Shown: positions 49,593 through 59,324, counted from the stretch's first letter. The stretch: DNA of 64,000 nucleotides from Qipengyuania_C sp046254955 (GCF_046254955.1 NZ_JBJXRG010000002.1:434001-498000), one strand, 5' to 3'. Program-made: numbers and translations. Notes: a model not told the origin generated them from the sequence alone.

Positions 49593-49775
49593 GCTCAGCC
49601 ATGGTTCGGTCAAGCAATGCTGCACTTGCGAACAATTCCAAACGCAGCTAGCGCCCCGAGGAATCGATGCGCCGCTTCCGGCGACCATCTCACAATCTGA
49701 AGACAGCCAGGTTCCGTCGTCCTGCCTTAGGCAGCCATGGGAGGAATTTTGTGCGCCAAGCCAAAACGAGAATAC

Positions 49776-51260
49776 ATGTCCCCCACCACCTCCTATCTGC
49801 GCCATTGGTTCTCGAACCCGCGCAATGATATCCTTGCCGGGCTCGTTGTCGCCCTTGCCCTGATACCCGAAGCGATTGGCTTCGCCCTCATTGCCGGGGT
49901 TGACCCAAGCGTTGGGCTCTATGCCTCGTTCACGATTGCAACGATCATCGCGTTCACTGGCGGCCGCCCGGGCATGATATCGGCCGCGACTGCCGCTGTT
50001 GCAGTGGTCGTCATCCCGCTCGTGCGCGATCACGGTGTGGAATATCTCTTCGCGGCGACGCTGCTGATGGGCATCTTCCAGATCATTGCAGCTCTGCTCC
50101 GGCTTGACCTTTTGATGCGATTTGTCTCGCGATCGGTCGTCACCGGCTTCGTCAACGCGCTCGCGATCCTGATCTTCGTGGCCCAGATCCCGCAGCTCGT
50201 CGGCGTAACACCAATGACCTACGCGCTTGTCGCCGCTGGTCTGGCGATCATCTACCTTTTGCCGCGATTGACCACCGCCATCCCGTCCCCGCTCATTGCC
50301 ATTATCGTGCTTTCGGCAGTTTCGATTGGCTTCGGGCTCGACGTCAACACAGTGGGGCAAATGGGCACGCTACCCTCCAGCCTGCCCAGTTTCGCCTTGC
50401 CCGACGTACCTTTGACCTGGGAAACAATTGCGATCATCGCGCCCTACTCGCTCACGATGGCAGCAGTCGGACTGCTCGAATCGCTGCTGACCGCGCAGAT
50501 AGTCGACGACATGACGGACAGCGGAAGCGACAAGAAGCGCGAAGTGAGCGGACAGGGAATCGCCAATTTCGTGACCGGCCTGTTCGGCGGCATGGGCGGC
50601 TGTGCCATGATCGGCCAGTCGGTGATCAATGTAAAATCGGGTGGGCGGACACGGCTCTCCACACTGGTTGCCGGCGTATCGCTGATGATAATGTGCGTCC
50701 TGCTGGGACCATTGGTGGCCAAGGTACCGATGCCCGCGCTCGTGGCGGTGATGATCATGGTCTCGATCGGGACCTTCGCGTGGAACTCGATACGTAACAT
50801 CACCCACCATCCCTGGCCGTCATCGGTCGTCATGCTCGCCACTGTATTCGTGGTCGTATGGACACACGATCTGGCGCAGGGCGTGCTGGTGGGCGTGCTC
50901 CTTTCGGGCATCTTCTTCGCCTACAAGGTCCGCCGCCTGATGAGCACCGAGACATTCGTGTCCGCAGATGGCCAGACCCGCACATACCTCGTGCGAGGTG
51001 AGGTGTTCTTCGCCTCGGTCGACCGCGTGGAGCGCGAGATCCTGTACGATGACGATGCACCGAACGTGCGGATCGACGTCACACACGCGCATTTCTGGGA
51101 TATCTCGGCCACCGGCATTCTCGACAAGGTCGTTGCACGCCTCGATCGGAATGGAAAAACGGTCGAAGTGGTAGGCCTCAACCAAGCGAGTGCCACGCTG
51201 GTCGATCGCTTCGGCGAGTTCGAGGAACCGTTCACGACGCTCGGAACGGTCGGGCATTGA
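49776..51260 (+). CDS. SulP family inorganic anion transporter with STAS domain
   Basis: A 494-aa SLC26-type permease, probably for sulfate, bicarbonate or another anion. The membrane domain opens with RNDILAGLVVALALIPEAIGFALIAGVDP (14 inverted-repeat helices expected) and has SGQGIANFVTGLFGGMGGCAMIGQS. The C-terminal STAS domain (about residues 400-490) contains RIDVTHAHFWDISATGILDKVV. ATG 49776 fits the family start; ATG 49737 is an in-frame alternative. It interrupts the usual pth-ychF order. Confidence 0.9.
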   Translation: MSPTTSYLRHWFSNPRNDILAGLVVALALIPEAIGFALIAGVDPSVGLYASFTIATIIAFTGGRPGMISAATAAVAVVVIPLVRDHGVEYLFAATLLMGIFQIIAALLRLDLLMRFVSRSVVTGFVNALAILIFVAQIPQLVGVTPMTYALVAAGLAIIYLLPRLTTAIPSPLIAIIVLSAVSIGFGLDVNTVGQMGTLPSSLPSFALPDVPLTWETIAIIAPYSLTMAAVGLLESLLTAQIVDDMTDSGSDKKREVSGQGIANFVTGLFGGMGGCAMIGQSVINVKSGGRTRLSTLVAGVSLMIMCVLLGPLVAKVPMPALVAVMIMVSIGTFAWNSIRNITHHPWPSSVVMLATVFVVVWTHDLAQGVLVGVLLSGIFFAYKVRRLMSTETFVSADGQTRTYLVRGEVFFASVDRVEREILYDDDAPNVRIDVTHAHFWDISATGILDKVVARLDRNGKTVEVVGLNQASATLVDRFGEFEEPFTTLGTVGH

Positions 51261-51327
51261 TAAATCGCGGCTAGCGGTTTCTTAATCGGTCGCCAATTGT
51301 GGTAGAGGCGGCAGCAAGGAGATACTC

Positions 51328-52317
51328 ATGCCCGAACTGACACGCCGAAACCTGCTGGCAGGAGCCGCAGCCACTGGCGCCTTTGTGGCGACTGCAAGCT
51401 TTGCCCAGCCCGATATGGTCGAGGCGGAACTCGATCTTTCAGGCAAAAGCATCCTCATCACCGGTTGCTCAACTGGTTTTGGCAGGCTCGGTGCGGAGTA
51501 CTACGCGCGCCTTGGCGCAACCGTCTTCGCAACCATGCGCAACACACCGCGACCCGAGGCGGAAGAACTCGAGGCGCTGGCCAAATCCGAAGGCCTCGAT
51601 ATCCGCGTGATGCGGCTCGATGTGCTCGACGACAACGAAGTGCGGGAGGCAGTCTCCCAGGCCGAAAATGAGCTTGGCGGTGCACTCGATGTGCTGATCA
51701 ACAATGCCGGTTTGTCTTTTGGCGGTCCGATCGAGATTCAGGACATGGAGGCGACCAAGCTCACCTTCGATACCAATGTCTACGGCCCACATCGTCTCTC
51801 GCGTGCGGTTCTTCCTGCCATGCGCGCCGCAAGATCGGGGTTGATCATCAATATCACCTCGCAATTGGGCCGCGTCGTTGTCCCGGCCTATGGCCAGTAC
51901 TCCGGCACCAAGTTTGCGCTTGAAGCAATGAGCGAGCAGATGGCCTATGAACTTGTTCCGCACGGGGTCGATGTCGCGATTATTGAGCCGGGTGGTTACC
52001 CGACGATGATCTGGTCCAACGCCAATAAGAACGCCCTCGATTTGCTGTCGCGGGCCGATGGTACGCACACCTCGGGTTATCCGGAATTGGTGGCACAGCT
52101 CGGCCGTCGCACTGGAGGGGGCTCGACCGATCCGATGGACGTGCCGCGCGCGATCGCGATGATCATCGCCATGCCTGCAGGAACCCGTCCGCTGCGTACC
52201 GCGGTCCACCCGGGGGCGAAGCCGCAGATCGCGATTAACGATCTCACTGCCGAGGTTCAGGTTGGCTGGCTCGGCAATTCACCGTTCGGCCCATGGGTGA
52301 AGGCAGTGTACGACTGA
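51328..52317 (+). CDS. SDR family oxidoreductase with twin-arginine signal
   Basis: A 329-aa short-chain dehydrogenase. The N-terminus MPELTRRNLLAGAAATGAF with ATASFA is a Tat-type signal (Arg-Arg at residues 6-7). The Rossmann domain has TGCSTGFG (cofactor loop, about residues 46-53), NNAGLSFGGP, the catalytic Ser in NITSQLG and YSGTK (Tyr and Lys near 190-194). Substrate unknown. Export of an NAD(P)-dependent enzyme is unusual and would require folding with cofactor before export. AAGGAG precedes the ATG. Confidence 0.88.
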   Translation: MPELTRRNLLAGAAATGAFVATASFAQPDMVEAELDLSGKSILITGCSTGFGRLGAEYYARLGATVFATMRNTPRPEAEELEALAKSEGLDIRVMRLDVLDDNEVREAVSQAENELGGALDVLINNAGLSFGGPIEIQDMEATKLTFDTNVYGPHRLSRAVLPAMRAARSGLIINITSQLGRVVVPAYGQYSGTKFALEAMSEQMAYELVPHGVDVAIIEPGGYPTMIWSNANKNALDLLSRADGTHTSGYPELVAQLGRRTGGGSTDPMDVPRAIAMIIAMPAGTRPLRTAVHPGAKPQIAINDLTAEVQVGWLGNSPFGPWVKAVYD

Positions 52318-52379
52318 CGCTGGCTTTCACCGTCCGGCCCCGCTAAGGCGCGCGCCACACATTTATTCCGGAGTTTCTG

Positions 52380-53480
52380 ATGGGTTTCCGTTGCGGGATC
52401 GTCGGCTTGCCCAATGTCGGCAAGTCCACCCTCTTCAATGCATTGACCGAGACGCAGGCCGCACAGGCTGCGAACTATCCGTTCTGCACGATTGAGCCGA
52501 ATGTCGGCCAGGTCGCCGTACCGGACGAACGGCTCGACAAAATTGCCGCGATTGCGAAATCGGCCAAGGTCGTGCCAACGCAGCTGGCCTTCGTGGATAT
52601 CGCGGGCCTCGTCAAAGGTGCCAGCCAGGGCGAAGGCCTCGGCAACCAGTTCCTCGGCAATATTCGCGAAGTTGATGCCATCGTCCATGTTCTGCGATGC
52701 TTCGAAGACGATGACATCCAGCACGTCAGCAACAAGATCGATCCGCTGGCAGATGCCGAAGTGGTCGAAACCGAGCTGATGCTGTCCGATCTCGAGAGCC
52801 TCGAAAAGCGCGTCCCGGCGGCGGAAAAGCGCGCCACCGGCGGAGACAAGGAAGCCAAAATTGCTGCCAGCGTCCTCGGTCAGGCCCTCGCATTGCTGCG
52901 CGAAGGCAAGCCGGCTCGGCTCACTGAACCGAAAGATGATGAAGAAGCGCGGATTTTCCGTCAGGCACAATTGCTCACCGCAAAGCCGGTCCTCTACGTC
53001 TGCAACGTGGCCGAAGAAGATGCGGCGAACGGCAACGCGTTATCGGCCATGGTCGCCGAAAAGGCGGCGGCTGAAGGCGCCCAGTCAGTGATCGTCTCCG
53101 CCGCTATCGAATCCGAACTGGTCGGCATGGAGGCAGAAGATCGCGCCGAATACCTCGCTGAGCTGGGCCTCGAAGAATCCGGCCTCTCGCGGGTCATCAA
53201 GGCCGGTTACAAACTGCTCGACCTGCAGACTTTCTTCACGGCCGGGCCCAAGGAATCGCGCGCATGGACCTTCCCGGTCGGTGCCAAAGCGCCGCAAGCG
53301 GCAGGCGAGATCCATACCGATTTCGAGCGCGGTTTCATCCGTGCCGAAACCATCGCCTATGATGATTACATCTCGCTGGGCGGCGAAAGCGCAGCGCGCG
53401 ATGCCGGTAAGCTGAGGCAGGAAGGTAAAGAATACCTCGTCCAGGACGGGGACGTCATGCTGTTCAAATTCAACGTATAA
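52380..53480 (+). CDS. ychF: Redox-regulated ribosome-associated ATPase YchF
   Basis: Obg-family P-loop protein (OLA1 type) that prefers ATP. It is 366 aa. G1 is GLPNVGKSTLFNALT (residues 8-22), G3 FVDIAGLVKGASQGEGLGNQFL, and NVAEED stands in place of the NKxD of GTPases, which explains ATP preference. A coiled-coil insertion follows G3, and the C-terminal TGS domain ends HTDFERGFIRAETIAYDDY. It is the third member of rplY-pth-ychF. Confidence 0.96.
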   Translation: MGFRCGIVGLPNVGKSTLFNALTETQAAQAANYPFCTIEPNVGQVAVPDERLDKIAAIAKSAKVVPTQLAFVDIAGLVKGASQGEGLGNQFLGNIREVDAIVHVLRCFEDDDIQHVSNKIDPLADAEVVETELMLSDLESLEKRVPAAEKRATGGDKEAKIAASVLGQALALLREGKPARLTEPKDDEEARIFRQAQLLTAKPVLYVCNVAEEDAANGNALSAMVAEKAAAEGAQSVIVSAAIESELVGMEAEDRAEYLAELGLEESGLSRVIKAGYKLLDLQTFFTAGPKESRAWTFPVGAKAPQAAGEIHTDFERGFIRAETIAYDDYISLGGESAARDAGKLRQEGKEYLVQDGDVMLFKFNV

Positions 53481-53551
53481 ATCGTCGGCTAAAGGAACAA
53501 AGCCACCGGTCGCGCCGTTGCATTCCCGAAACCAGAAACGGGGATGCATCC

Positions 53552-54349
53552 ATGGTCGATAAATCGGAAAAATTCAAAACGCTCGTAAGGGTGGGCTATT
53601 TCAGTCGCGCAATCCTTTACACGGTGCTCGGCCTCATAGCGCTGACAAGCGTGGGCGAGATCAGCAAGGGTACCGACGGTATCTTCCGCGCGATCGAAAA
53701 TTTCCCAGCTGGCACTCTGATCCTCTGGCTGATGGTCATTGGCCTGCTCGCTTATGCGTTGTTCCGTTTCGCATCGACTTTCCTCGACATCGAAAACCAC
53801 GGCAGCGACGCCGTCGGATGGGGCAAGCGGCTCGGCCATGCCGGTAGCGCGATCGGCCACCTAGCGCTGGCATGGTCATCCTACCAGTTTGCAACCAGCG
53901 GCTCCGGCTCGGACGGCGGAGCCCAGAAAGCGGCCGCTGGCGTAATGTCCATGGACCTGGGCGGGGCCATCCTTGGTATTCTGGGGGTCGCGTTTTTCCT
54001 TGCTGCATTCAACCAGGCCAAGAAGGCGCTGACTGGCAGCTTTATGGAACGTATCTCCGCCAGCGCTCCGAGCCAGACCAGCATTATGGGCCGCATTGGA
54101 TTCGCGGCGAGAGCGGTGGTTTTTGTGGTGATCGGTTGGTCCCTGTTCAACGCCGGCTTCCTCTCGGGCGGGAGCGAGCAGGTCAAGACGCTTGGCGACG
54201 CGGTGGCTTCACTAGCTGGTCAGGGCGTAATCTTCACACTCGTAGCCATCGGTCTTCTCATCTTTGGGCTCTTCAGCCTGATCCTGGCACGTTACCGCAT
54301 CATTCCAGACATGGACAGCGACGGCAAAGTTCCAAGCTTCCGCGCCTGA
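53552..54349 (+). CDS. DUF1206 family membrane protein
   Basis: A 265-aa protein with six membrane segments arranged as three similar two-helix units (VRVGYFSRAILYTVLGLIAL, GHAGSAIGHLALAWSSY, GRIGFAARAVVFVVIGWSLF), the threefold repeat typical of DUF1206. The small glycine-and-arginine loops (G...R) recur in each unit. The function of the family is unknown. It lies between ychF and maoC as a probably independent unit. Confidence 0.88.
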   Translation: MVDKSEKFKTLVRVGYFSRAILYTVLGLIALTSVGEISKGTDGIFRAIENFPAGTLILWLMVIGLLAYALFRFASTFLDIENHGSDAVGWGKRLGHAGSAIGHLALAWSSYQFATSGSGSDGGAQKAAAGVMSMDLGGAILGILGVAFFLAAFNQAKKALTGSFMERISASAPSQTSIMGRIGFAARAVVFVVIGWSLFNAGFLSGGSEQVKTLGDAVASLAGQGVIFTLVAIGLLIFGLFSLILARYRIIPDMDSDGKVPSFRA

Positions 54350-54413
54350 TATTCTTGCCAGTGGAATAGAGTCACAGCATCGGGTTTCGGTTTCGCAATG
54401 AAACGGAGGCTCG

Positions 54414-54878
54414 ATGCTGTACTTCGAAGATCTTGAGGTTGGTCGGAAGCAAAGCTTCGGAAACTATGAAGTGACGCGCGAAGAGGTCATCGAATTTGCC
54501 TCCAAATACGATCCGCAGCCATTCCATCTCGACGATGAAGCGGCTGCCAAAACCCATTTCGGGAAAGTGGCGGCAAGTGGCTGGCATACCTGCGCCATGA
54601 TGATGGCGATGATGGTCGAGAACATGAAAGATAACGAACAGGCGGGCCTTGGATCGCCTGGCCTCGACAACTTGCGCTGGAAGAAACCGGTCTTCCCCGG
54701 CGATACGCTGCGCATCGAAAGCGTGCTCGCGGAAAAGCGCCGCAGCCAGTCCCGCCCGGAGATGGGTATCATCAAGGGGCACCTGAAAGTCTTCAACCAG
54801 CACGATGATGTTGTGCTCGAACTTGAGAATATCGGTCTTGTCGCTGTTCGCGACCCTGATGCACCGATCAAAGACTAG
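54414..54878 (+). CDS. MaoC family dehydratase
   Basis: A 154-aa hotdog-fold protein. Features: YFEDLEVGRKQSFGNYEVTREEVIEFASKYDPQPFHLDDE (about residues 2-41) with the hydratase motif Asp-Pro-Gln-Pro-Phe-His and the HFGKVAASGWHTCA block, then the R-hydratase-like end VFNQHDDVVLELENIGLV. It likely hydrates an enoyl-CoA. A GGAGG-like AACGGAGG precedes the start. It ends 6 nt before the stop of the convergent lipoprotein gene. Confidence 0.9.
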   Translation: MLYFEDLEVGRKQSFGNYEVTREEVIEFASKYDPQPFHLDDEAAAKTHFGKVAASGWHTCAMMMAMMVENMKDNEQAGLGSPGLDNLRWKKPVFPGDTLRIESVLAEKRRSQSRPEMGIIKGHLKVFNQHDDVVLELENIGLVAVRDPDAPIKD

Positions 54879-54884
54879 CGCGCG

Positions 54885-55364
54885 CTAGACACCGCATTGG
54901 GCCAGGCCCTTGGCCTGATAAACCACTTGGTCTCGCTCGTTCCGCAAGACTAGCCGCGCCGGGAAATCTTGCGTCTCATAGCCCGCTTGTCTGCCCTGGT
55001 CCTGATCGAGCGTCAGCACGAAGCTATAATGCGTGTCGGTATAGCGCTCCCGCGCGCCCAACGGCAGTTCACCGCTGCCTGTATCGGGCGAGAAACTGAC
55101 AATATCGCCATCGATTTTCATGTATCCGGCATCCGCCATGGCGATCGCCAAGGCACCCAATCCGCCGCCCTCCGGCGCGAAAGCGCAGCTTGAACCATAG
55201 ATCTCGTACTTCTCGATGTCCGTATAACGGATCGCCTGCGGCTCTTCCGGGATTACGGGCGGCACCTGTGATGCCTCAACCGCAGCTCGCTGTTCCTCGA
55301 CGGACATTTCCTGCTCGCACGCGACCAGTACGGTGCAAAGCGCAAGCATGACCAAGTAGCGCAT
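54885..55364 (-). CDS. Hypothetical lipoprotein coupled to mutL
   Basis: A 159-aa secreted lipoprotein with signal MRYLVMLALCTVLVAC (lipidated Cys16). The mature part has a Glu/Pro-rich linker, then a small domain containing YEIYGSSCAFAPEGGGLGAL and a final RLVLRNERDQVVYQAKGLAQCGV, with two Cys that could form a disulfide. No known domain was recognised. Its start overlaps the mutL stop by one base (TGATG), so it is translated after mutL. Confidence 0.75.
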   Translation of the reverse strand: MRYLVMLALCTVLVACEQEMSVEEQRAAVEASQVPPVIPEEPQAIRYTDIEKYEIYGSSCAFAPEGGGLGALAIAMADAGYMKIDGDIVSFSPDTGSGELPLGARERYTDTHYSFVLTLDQDQGRQAGYETQDFPARLVLRNERDQVVYQAKGLAQCGV

Positions 55365-57175
55365 CAGTGCCTCCCGAACAGCTTCTCGACATCGTCCATC
55401 GAGAGCTTAACCCATGTGGGCCGACCATGATTACATTGACCCGAGCGCGGGGTTCGCTCCATCTCGCGCAGCAGGGCATTCATTTCCGCGACCGAGAGCA
55501 CGCGGCCTGCCCGCACCGAGCCGTGACACGCCATGGTCGCAAGTACGAGGTCCAGCTTCTCACCCAGGAGCAGCGCTTCGCCATGTTTGGCGATATCGTC
55601 TGCAATGTCTTGTAGCAACTTGGCCGGGTCGGCGCCGGCCAGCGCATGGGGGACACTGCGCACCAGCATCGCTCCAGGACCGAACCGTTCCATGACAAGG
55701 CCCAGTCTGGCCAGCGGTTCGATCGAAGATTCGAGCCGATCGCAATCAGCCTCATCGAGCTCCACCACATCGGGAATAAGCAAGGCCTGTGCCCTCGCCA
55801 CCGCTTCTTCGGCCCCTGCGGCCTTGAGCCGCTCGAGCACAAGGCGCTCGTGCGCTGCATGCTGGTCGACGAGCACAAGGCCGTCATTTGCTTCAGCGAC
55901 GATGTATGTCTCCGCCACCTGCCCGCGCGCTATTCCAAGCGGATAGTCAGCAGCTTCCGCGTCGGCAGGCTGGGCCACCTCTGCCCTGCCCTGGGGCAAG
56001 GCCATATCATGCGCCTCAGGCGCGGTCATGACGTCCGCTTCATAGCTGCGCCATTCTTGCGAGGCTTCGCGCACGCCGGTCGATGGGCGGTTCCAATCCC
56101 GTCCGGTGAAAATAGAGCTCAACGCCGCGGCGGGCTCCAGCTGCCATCGACCCATCGCCGCAGCATCGGGCGACTGCGCGCTCCGGCGATCGCCAGTCGC
56201 CAGCGCTTGCCGCAATCCGGATACGATGAAACCACGCACACCCTTCGCATCGCGGAACCGCACTTCGGTCTTCGCCGGGTGGACATTCACGTCCACATCC
56301 TCTCCTGGAATCTCTAGGAAAAGCGCCAGTACCGCATGTCGGTCGCGGGCCAACATATCTGAATAGGCACCCCGCACGGCGCCGATTAGCAATCGGTCTT
56401 TCACTGGACGGCCGTTCACGAAAAGGTACTGGTGATCGGCCACGCCGCGATTGTATGTCGGCAGGCCCGCGACCCCGGTAAGACGCATCGCTTCGCGTTC
56501 GGCGACAATCTCCACACCGTTGTCCTTGAGTTCACGCGCGACAATCTGCGCCACCCGGTCAGGCAATTGCTGGCCTGCAGGAAGACGGAATATCTGCCGA
56601 TCACCATGGGTGAAAGAGAAGGCGACATCGGGCCGGGCCATGGCCAACCTGCGTATTACATCGTGACACGCGCCATATTCACTGCGTTCAGTGCGCAGGA
56701 ACTTGCGCCGCGCAGGGACCTTTCCGAACAGGTTTTCGACCCGCGCCCGCGTGCCGGGAGGCAGCCCTACCGGCCCGCTTTCGGCCACATCGCCGTGGTC
56801 AACCACTAAACGCCAACCTTGCTTCGCATCGTGCGGACGGCTCTCAAGCTCGAAACGCGCCACGCTGGCAATCGAAGGAAGCGCTTCTCCGCGAAAGCCG
56901 AGCGTCGCCACCTGCTCAATCGCTTCGTAGGGCAGCTTGGACGTCGCATGCCGCTCCATCGCCAATGCCATTTGCTCTGGTGACATACCGCAGCCATCGT
57001 CCGTAACCTCAAGGCGCTCCAACCCGCCCCCTATCAACTTTACGTCGATCCGATGCGCCCCGGCATCGATGGCATTCTCCACCAATTCCTTGAGTGCAGA
57101 GGCCGGCCGCTCGACCACTTCGCCGGCCGCAATGCGGTTGACGAGAGCTTCGGGAAGACGGCGAATTTCGGGCAT
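55364..57175 (-). CDS. mutL: DNA mismatch repair protein MutL, with endonuclease motif
   Basis: A 603-aa mismatch-repair factor. The GHKL ATPase domain has LKELVENAIDAGA (about residues 28-40), TDDGCGMSPEQM and TLGFRGEALPSIASVA. The C-terminal dimer domain has VDQHAAHERLVLE, the DQHA(X)2E(X)4E signature of MutL endonucleases, plus ACHGSVRAG and QCNHGRPTW that complete the metal site. It should therefore nick DNA itself, as expected in a species without MutH. The downstream lipoprotein is coupled to it. Confidence 0.97.
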   Translation of the reverse strand: MPEIRRLPEALVNRIAAGEVVERPASALKELVENAIDAGAHRIDVKLIGGGLERLEVTDDGCGMSPEQMALAMERHATSKLPYEAIEQVATLGFRGEALPSIASVARFELESRPHDAKQGWRLVVDHGDVAESGPVGLPPGTRARVENLFGKVPARRKFLRTERSEYGACHDVIRRLAMARPDVAFSFTHGDRQIFRLPAGQQLPDRVAQIVARELKDNGVEIVAEREAMRLTGVAGLPTYNRGVADHQYLFVNGRPVKDRLLIGAVRGAYSDMLARDRHAVLALFLEIPGEDVDVNVHPAKTEVRFRDAKGVRGFIVSGLRQALATGDRRSAQSPDAAAMGRWQLEPAAALSSIFTGRDWNRPSTGVREASQEWRSYEADVMTAPEAHDMALPQGRAEVAQPADAEAADYPLGIARGQVAETYIVAEANDGLVLVDQHAAHERLVLERLKAAGAEEAVARAQALLIPDVVELDEADCDRLESSIEPLARLGLVMERFGPGAMLVRSVPHALAGADPAKLLQDIADDIAKHGEALLLGEKLDLVLATMACHGSVRAGRVLSVAEMNALLREMERTPRSGQCNHGRPTWVKLSMDDVEKLFGRH

Positions 57176-57251
57176 CCCGTTAGACTAGCGATGAACTGCA
57201 GCAAATTCGAGGTCATCAGTGGAAAAGCCTTCATCCTTTCCTCATAAATTT

Positions 57252-57289
57252 TTGGCCTTTTAGTGACGGGTTGGCTAGAGCAAGGCCAA
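57252..57289. repeat. Inverted repeat in the mutL-mreB divergent region
   Basis: TTGGCCTT (57252-57259) and AAGGCCAA (57282-57289) form a perfect 8-bp dyad 22 bp apart, in the 190-bp region between the mutL and mreB starts. It could be a regulator site for the mre operon or chance; no classical promoter was located with confidence. Confidence 0.35.
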
Positions 57290-57365
57290 TTCCAGAACCT
57301 ACCGGGTCGCGTCTCGTCCATCATGGTGAAGGCGGACCTCAACTACTACGGATTGCACCACTCCA

Positions 57366-58409
57366 ATGAGCTTCTTTTCGAGCCTCTTCAAATTCGGTTC
57401 CCATAACATGGCCATCGACCTCGGAACGGCCAACACGCTGGTTTACGTCGAAGGCCAGGGCATCATCCTCAACGAACCGTCAGTGGTCGCGATCGAGACG
57501 ATCAACGGCATCAAGCGCGTCAAGGCAGTGGGCGACGATGCGAAGATGATGATGGGCAAAACACCAGACAGCATCGAGGCGATCCGGCCGCTGCGCGATG
57601 GCGTTATTGCCGACATCGAAATCGCCGAGGAAATGATCAAGCACTTCATTCGCAAGGTCCATGGCCGCAAGAGCCTCCTGCGCTATCCCGAAATCGTGAT
57701 CTGCGTCCCTTCCGGATCAACCTCTGTCGAGCGCCGCGCGATCCGTGACGCCGCATCGAATGCCGGTGCTTCCGAGGTGTTCCTCATCCTTGAGCCGATG
57801 GCAGCGGCCATTGGAGCCGACATGCCCGTCACCGAGCCGGTCGGCTCCATGGTGGTCGATATCGGCGGCGGCACAACCGAAGTCGCAGTGCTTTCGCTCC
57901 GCGGTCTTGCCTACACCACCTCAGTCCGAACCGGCGGGGACAAGATGGATGAGGCGATCGTCTCCTACGTCAGGCGACACCATAACCTCCTCATCGGTGA
58001 AGCCACGGCCGAGCGCATCAAGAAAGATTACGGTATCGCACAGGTGCCCGAAGACGGGGTTGGCGAGACATTTACTCTCAAGGGACGGGACCTTGTGAAC
58101 GGCGTGCCAAAGGAAATCACGATCAACCAGGCGCATGTGGCCGAAGCCCTGTCCGAGCCGATCGGCGCTATTGTCGAAGGAGTTCGCATCGCGCTCGAGA
58201 ATACGGCACCCGAACTCGCGGCTGATATAGTCGACCAGGGTATCGTGCTCACAGGCGGCGGCGCCCTGATTGCCGGCCTCGATGAATATCTTCGCGAAGA
58301 GACTGGCCTGCCAGTCAGCATTGCGGAAGACCCGCTATCATGCGTTGCGCTCGGTACCGGCCGCGCAATGGAAGACGAGATCTACCGCGGTGTCTTGATG
58401 ACCGCATAA
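57366..58409 (+). CDS. mreB: Rod shape-determining protein MreB
   Basis: Bacterial actin that forms membrane-bound filaments and directs lateral wall synthesis. It is 347 aa. Actin-fold ATP loops: MAIDLGTANTLVYV (phosphate 1, about residues 16-29), VVDIGGGTTEVAVLSLRG (phosphate 2, about 160-177) and LTGGGALIAGLDEYL (adenosine loop). An amphipathic N-terminus (MSFFSSLFKFG) can bind the membrane. First gene of a five-gene elongasome operon. Confidence 0.98.
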   Translation: MSFFSSLFKFGSHNMAIDLGTANTLVYVEGQGIILNEPSVVAIETINGIKRVKAVGDDAKMMMGKTPDSIEAIRPLRDGVIADIEIAEEMIKHFIRKVHGRKSLLRYPEIVICVPSGSTSVERRAIRDAASNAGASEVFLILEPMAAAIGADMPVTEPVGSMVVDIGGGTTEVAVLSLRGLAYTTSVRTGGDKMDEAIVSYVRRHHNLLIGEATAERIKKDYGIAQVPEDGVGETFTLKGRDLVNGVPKEITINQAHVAEALSEPIGAIVEGVRIALENTAPELAADIVDQGIVLTGGGALIAGLDEYLREETGLPVSIAEDPLSCVALGTGRAMEDEIYRGVLMTA

Positions 58410-58433
58410 AGGGCGAAGGAGGAAAGCAGGGCC

Positions 58434-59324
58434 ATGGCGCCGCCTGCATCACGGCGCTCGAGTTTCTCTCGTAAAGCGCAATACAGCGTTTTTACCGGCT
58501 ACGTCGTGGCAGGTATCGGCGCTCTGATCGGTGCGATCTTGCTCGGCATCTCCCTTTTCTGGCCCTCCAGTTTCAGCGGCTTGCGCGGTCCGGCGCAGGA
58601 TGCAGTCGAGCCGCTTGGCGAGACCAGTGCCGAAGTCCGTACCGAGAGTCAGGGGTTTTTCGAATCGATCGCTGGATTCTACCGTGCCGGAAGCCAGAAT
58701 GCCGAGCTGCGCAACGAAATGGAGCTCGCGCGGATAAGGCTCGCTGAAGCCGAGGCCGTGAGGCAGGAAAACGAGCGCCTAAAGGGCCTGCTGGGCTTCC
58801 AAAACGAGGATATCGAACCAGTTGCTGTCGGACGCCTGACGGGCTCTACGGCGTCGAGCGCGCGCCGCTTTGCTTATCTCGGGATCGGCAAGAACGACGG
58901 TATCGACATCGGCATGCCCGTTCGCAGTCCTCGAGGTATCGTCGGACGTATTCTCGAAGTTTCGGTCGATAGCTCTCGTGTGCTGCTCCTAACCGATAGC
59001 GAAAGCGTGCTTCCGGTCCGCCGCGCGACCGATGAATTGGTGGCATTTGCCGAGGGACGCGGCGATGGCATGCTGCGTATTCGCCTGATCAACCTCGGGA
59101 TCAACCCGCTCGAGCCGGGCGATGTCTTCGTGACCAGCGGCGCCGGCGGATACTATCGCCCCGGCATCGCAGTCGCCATTGTGGCCGAGGTTACCGATGA
59201 TGGCGCACTTGCCCGCATTATCAGCGACCCTGCAGCGACTGACTGGGTTTCGGTCGAGCCGATATTTGAGCCGCAAGCAGTGCTAGCTGGCGAGACCCCT
59301 CCAGAAATCGAGCTCGCCCCCTGA
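58434..59324 (+). CDS. mreC: Rod shape-determining protein MreC
   Basis: A 296-aa bitopic inner-membrane protein linking MreB to PBP2 in the periplasm. One membrane helix (about residues 24-44) is followed by a coiled coil (NAELRNEMELARIRLAEAEA and QENERLKGLLGF, about 83-125) and the double beta-barrel domain with YLGIGKNDGIDIGMPVRSPRGIVGRI and VFVTSGAGGYYRPGIAVA. It overlaps mreD by one base (TGATG). Confidence 0.96.
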   Translation: MAPPASRRSSFSRKAQYSVFTGYVVAGIGALIGAILLGISLFWPSSFSGLRGPAQDAVEPLGETSAEVRTESQGFFESIAGFYRAGSQNAELRNEMELARIRLAEAEAVRQENERLKGLLGFQNEDIEPVAVGRLTGSTASSARRFAYLGIGKNDGIDIGMPVRSPRGIVGRILEVSVDSSRVLLLTDSESVLPVRRATDELVAFAEGRGDGMLRIRLINLGINPLEPGDVFVTSGAGGYYRPGIAVAIVAEVTDDGALARIISDPAATDWVSVEPIFEPQAVLAGETPPEIELAP

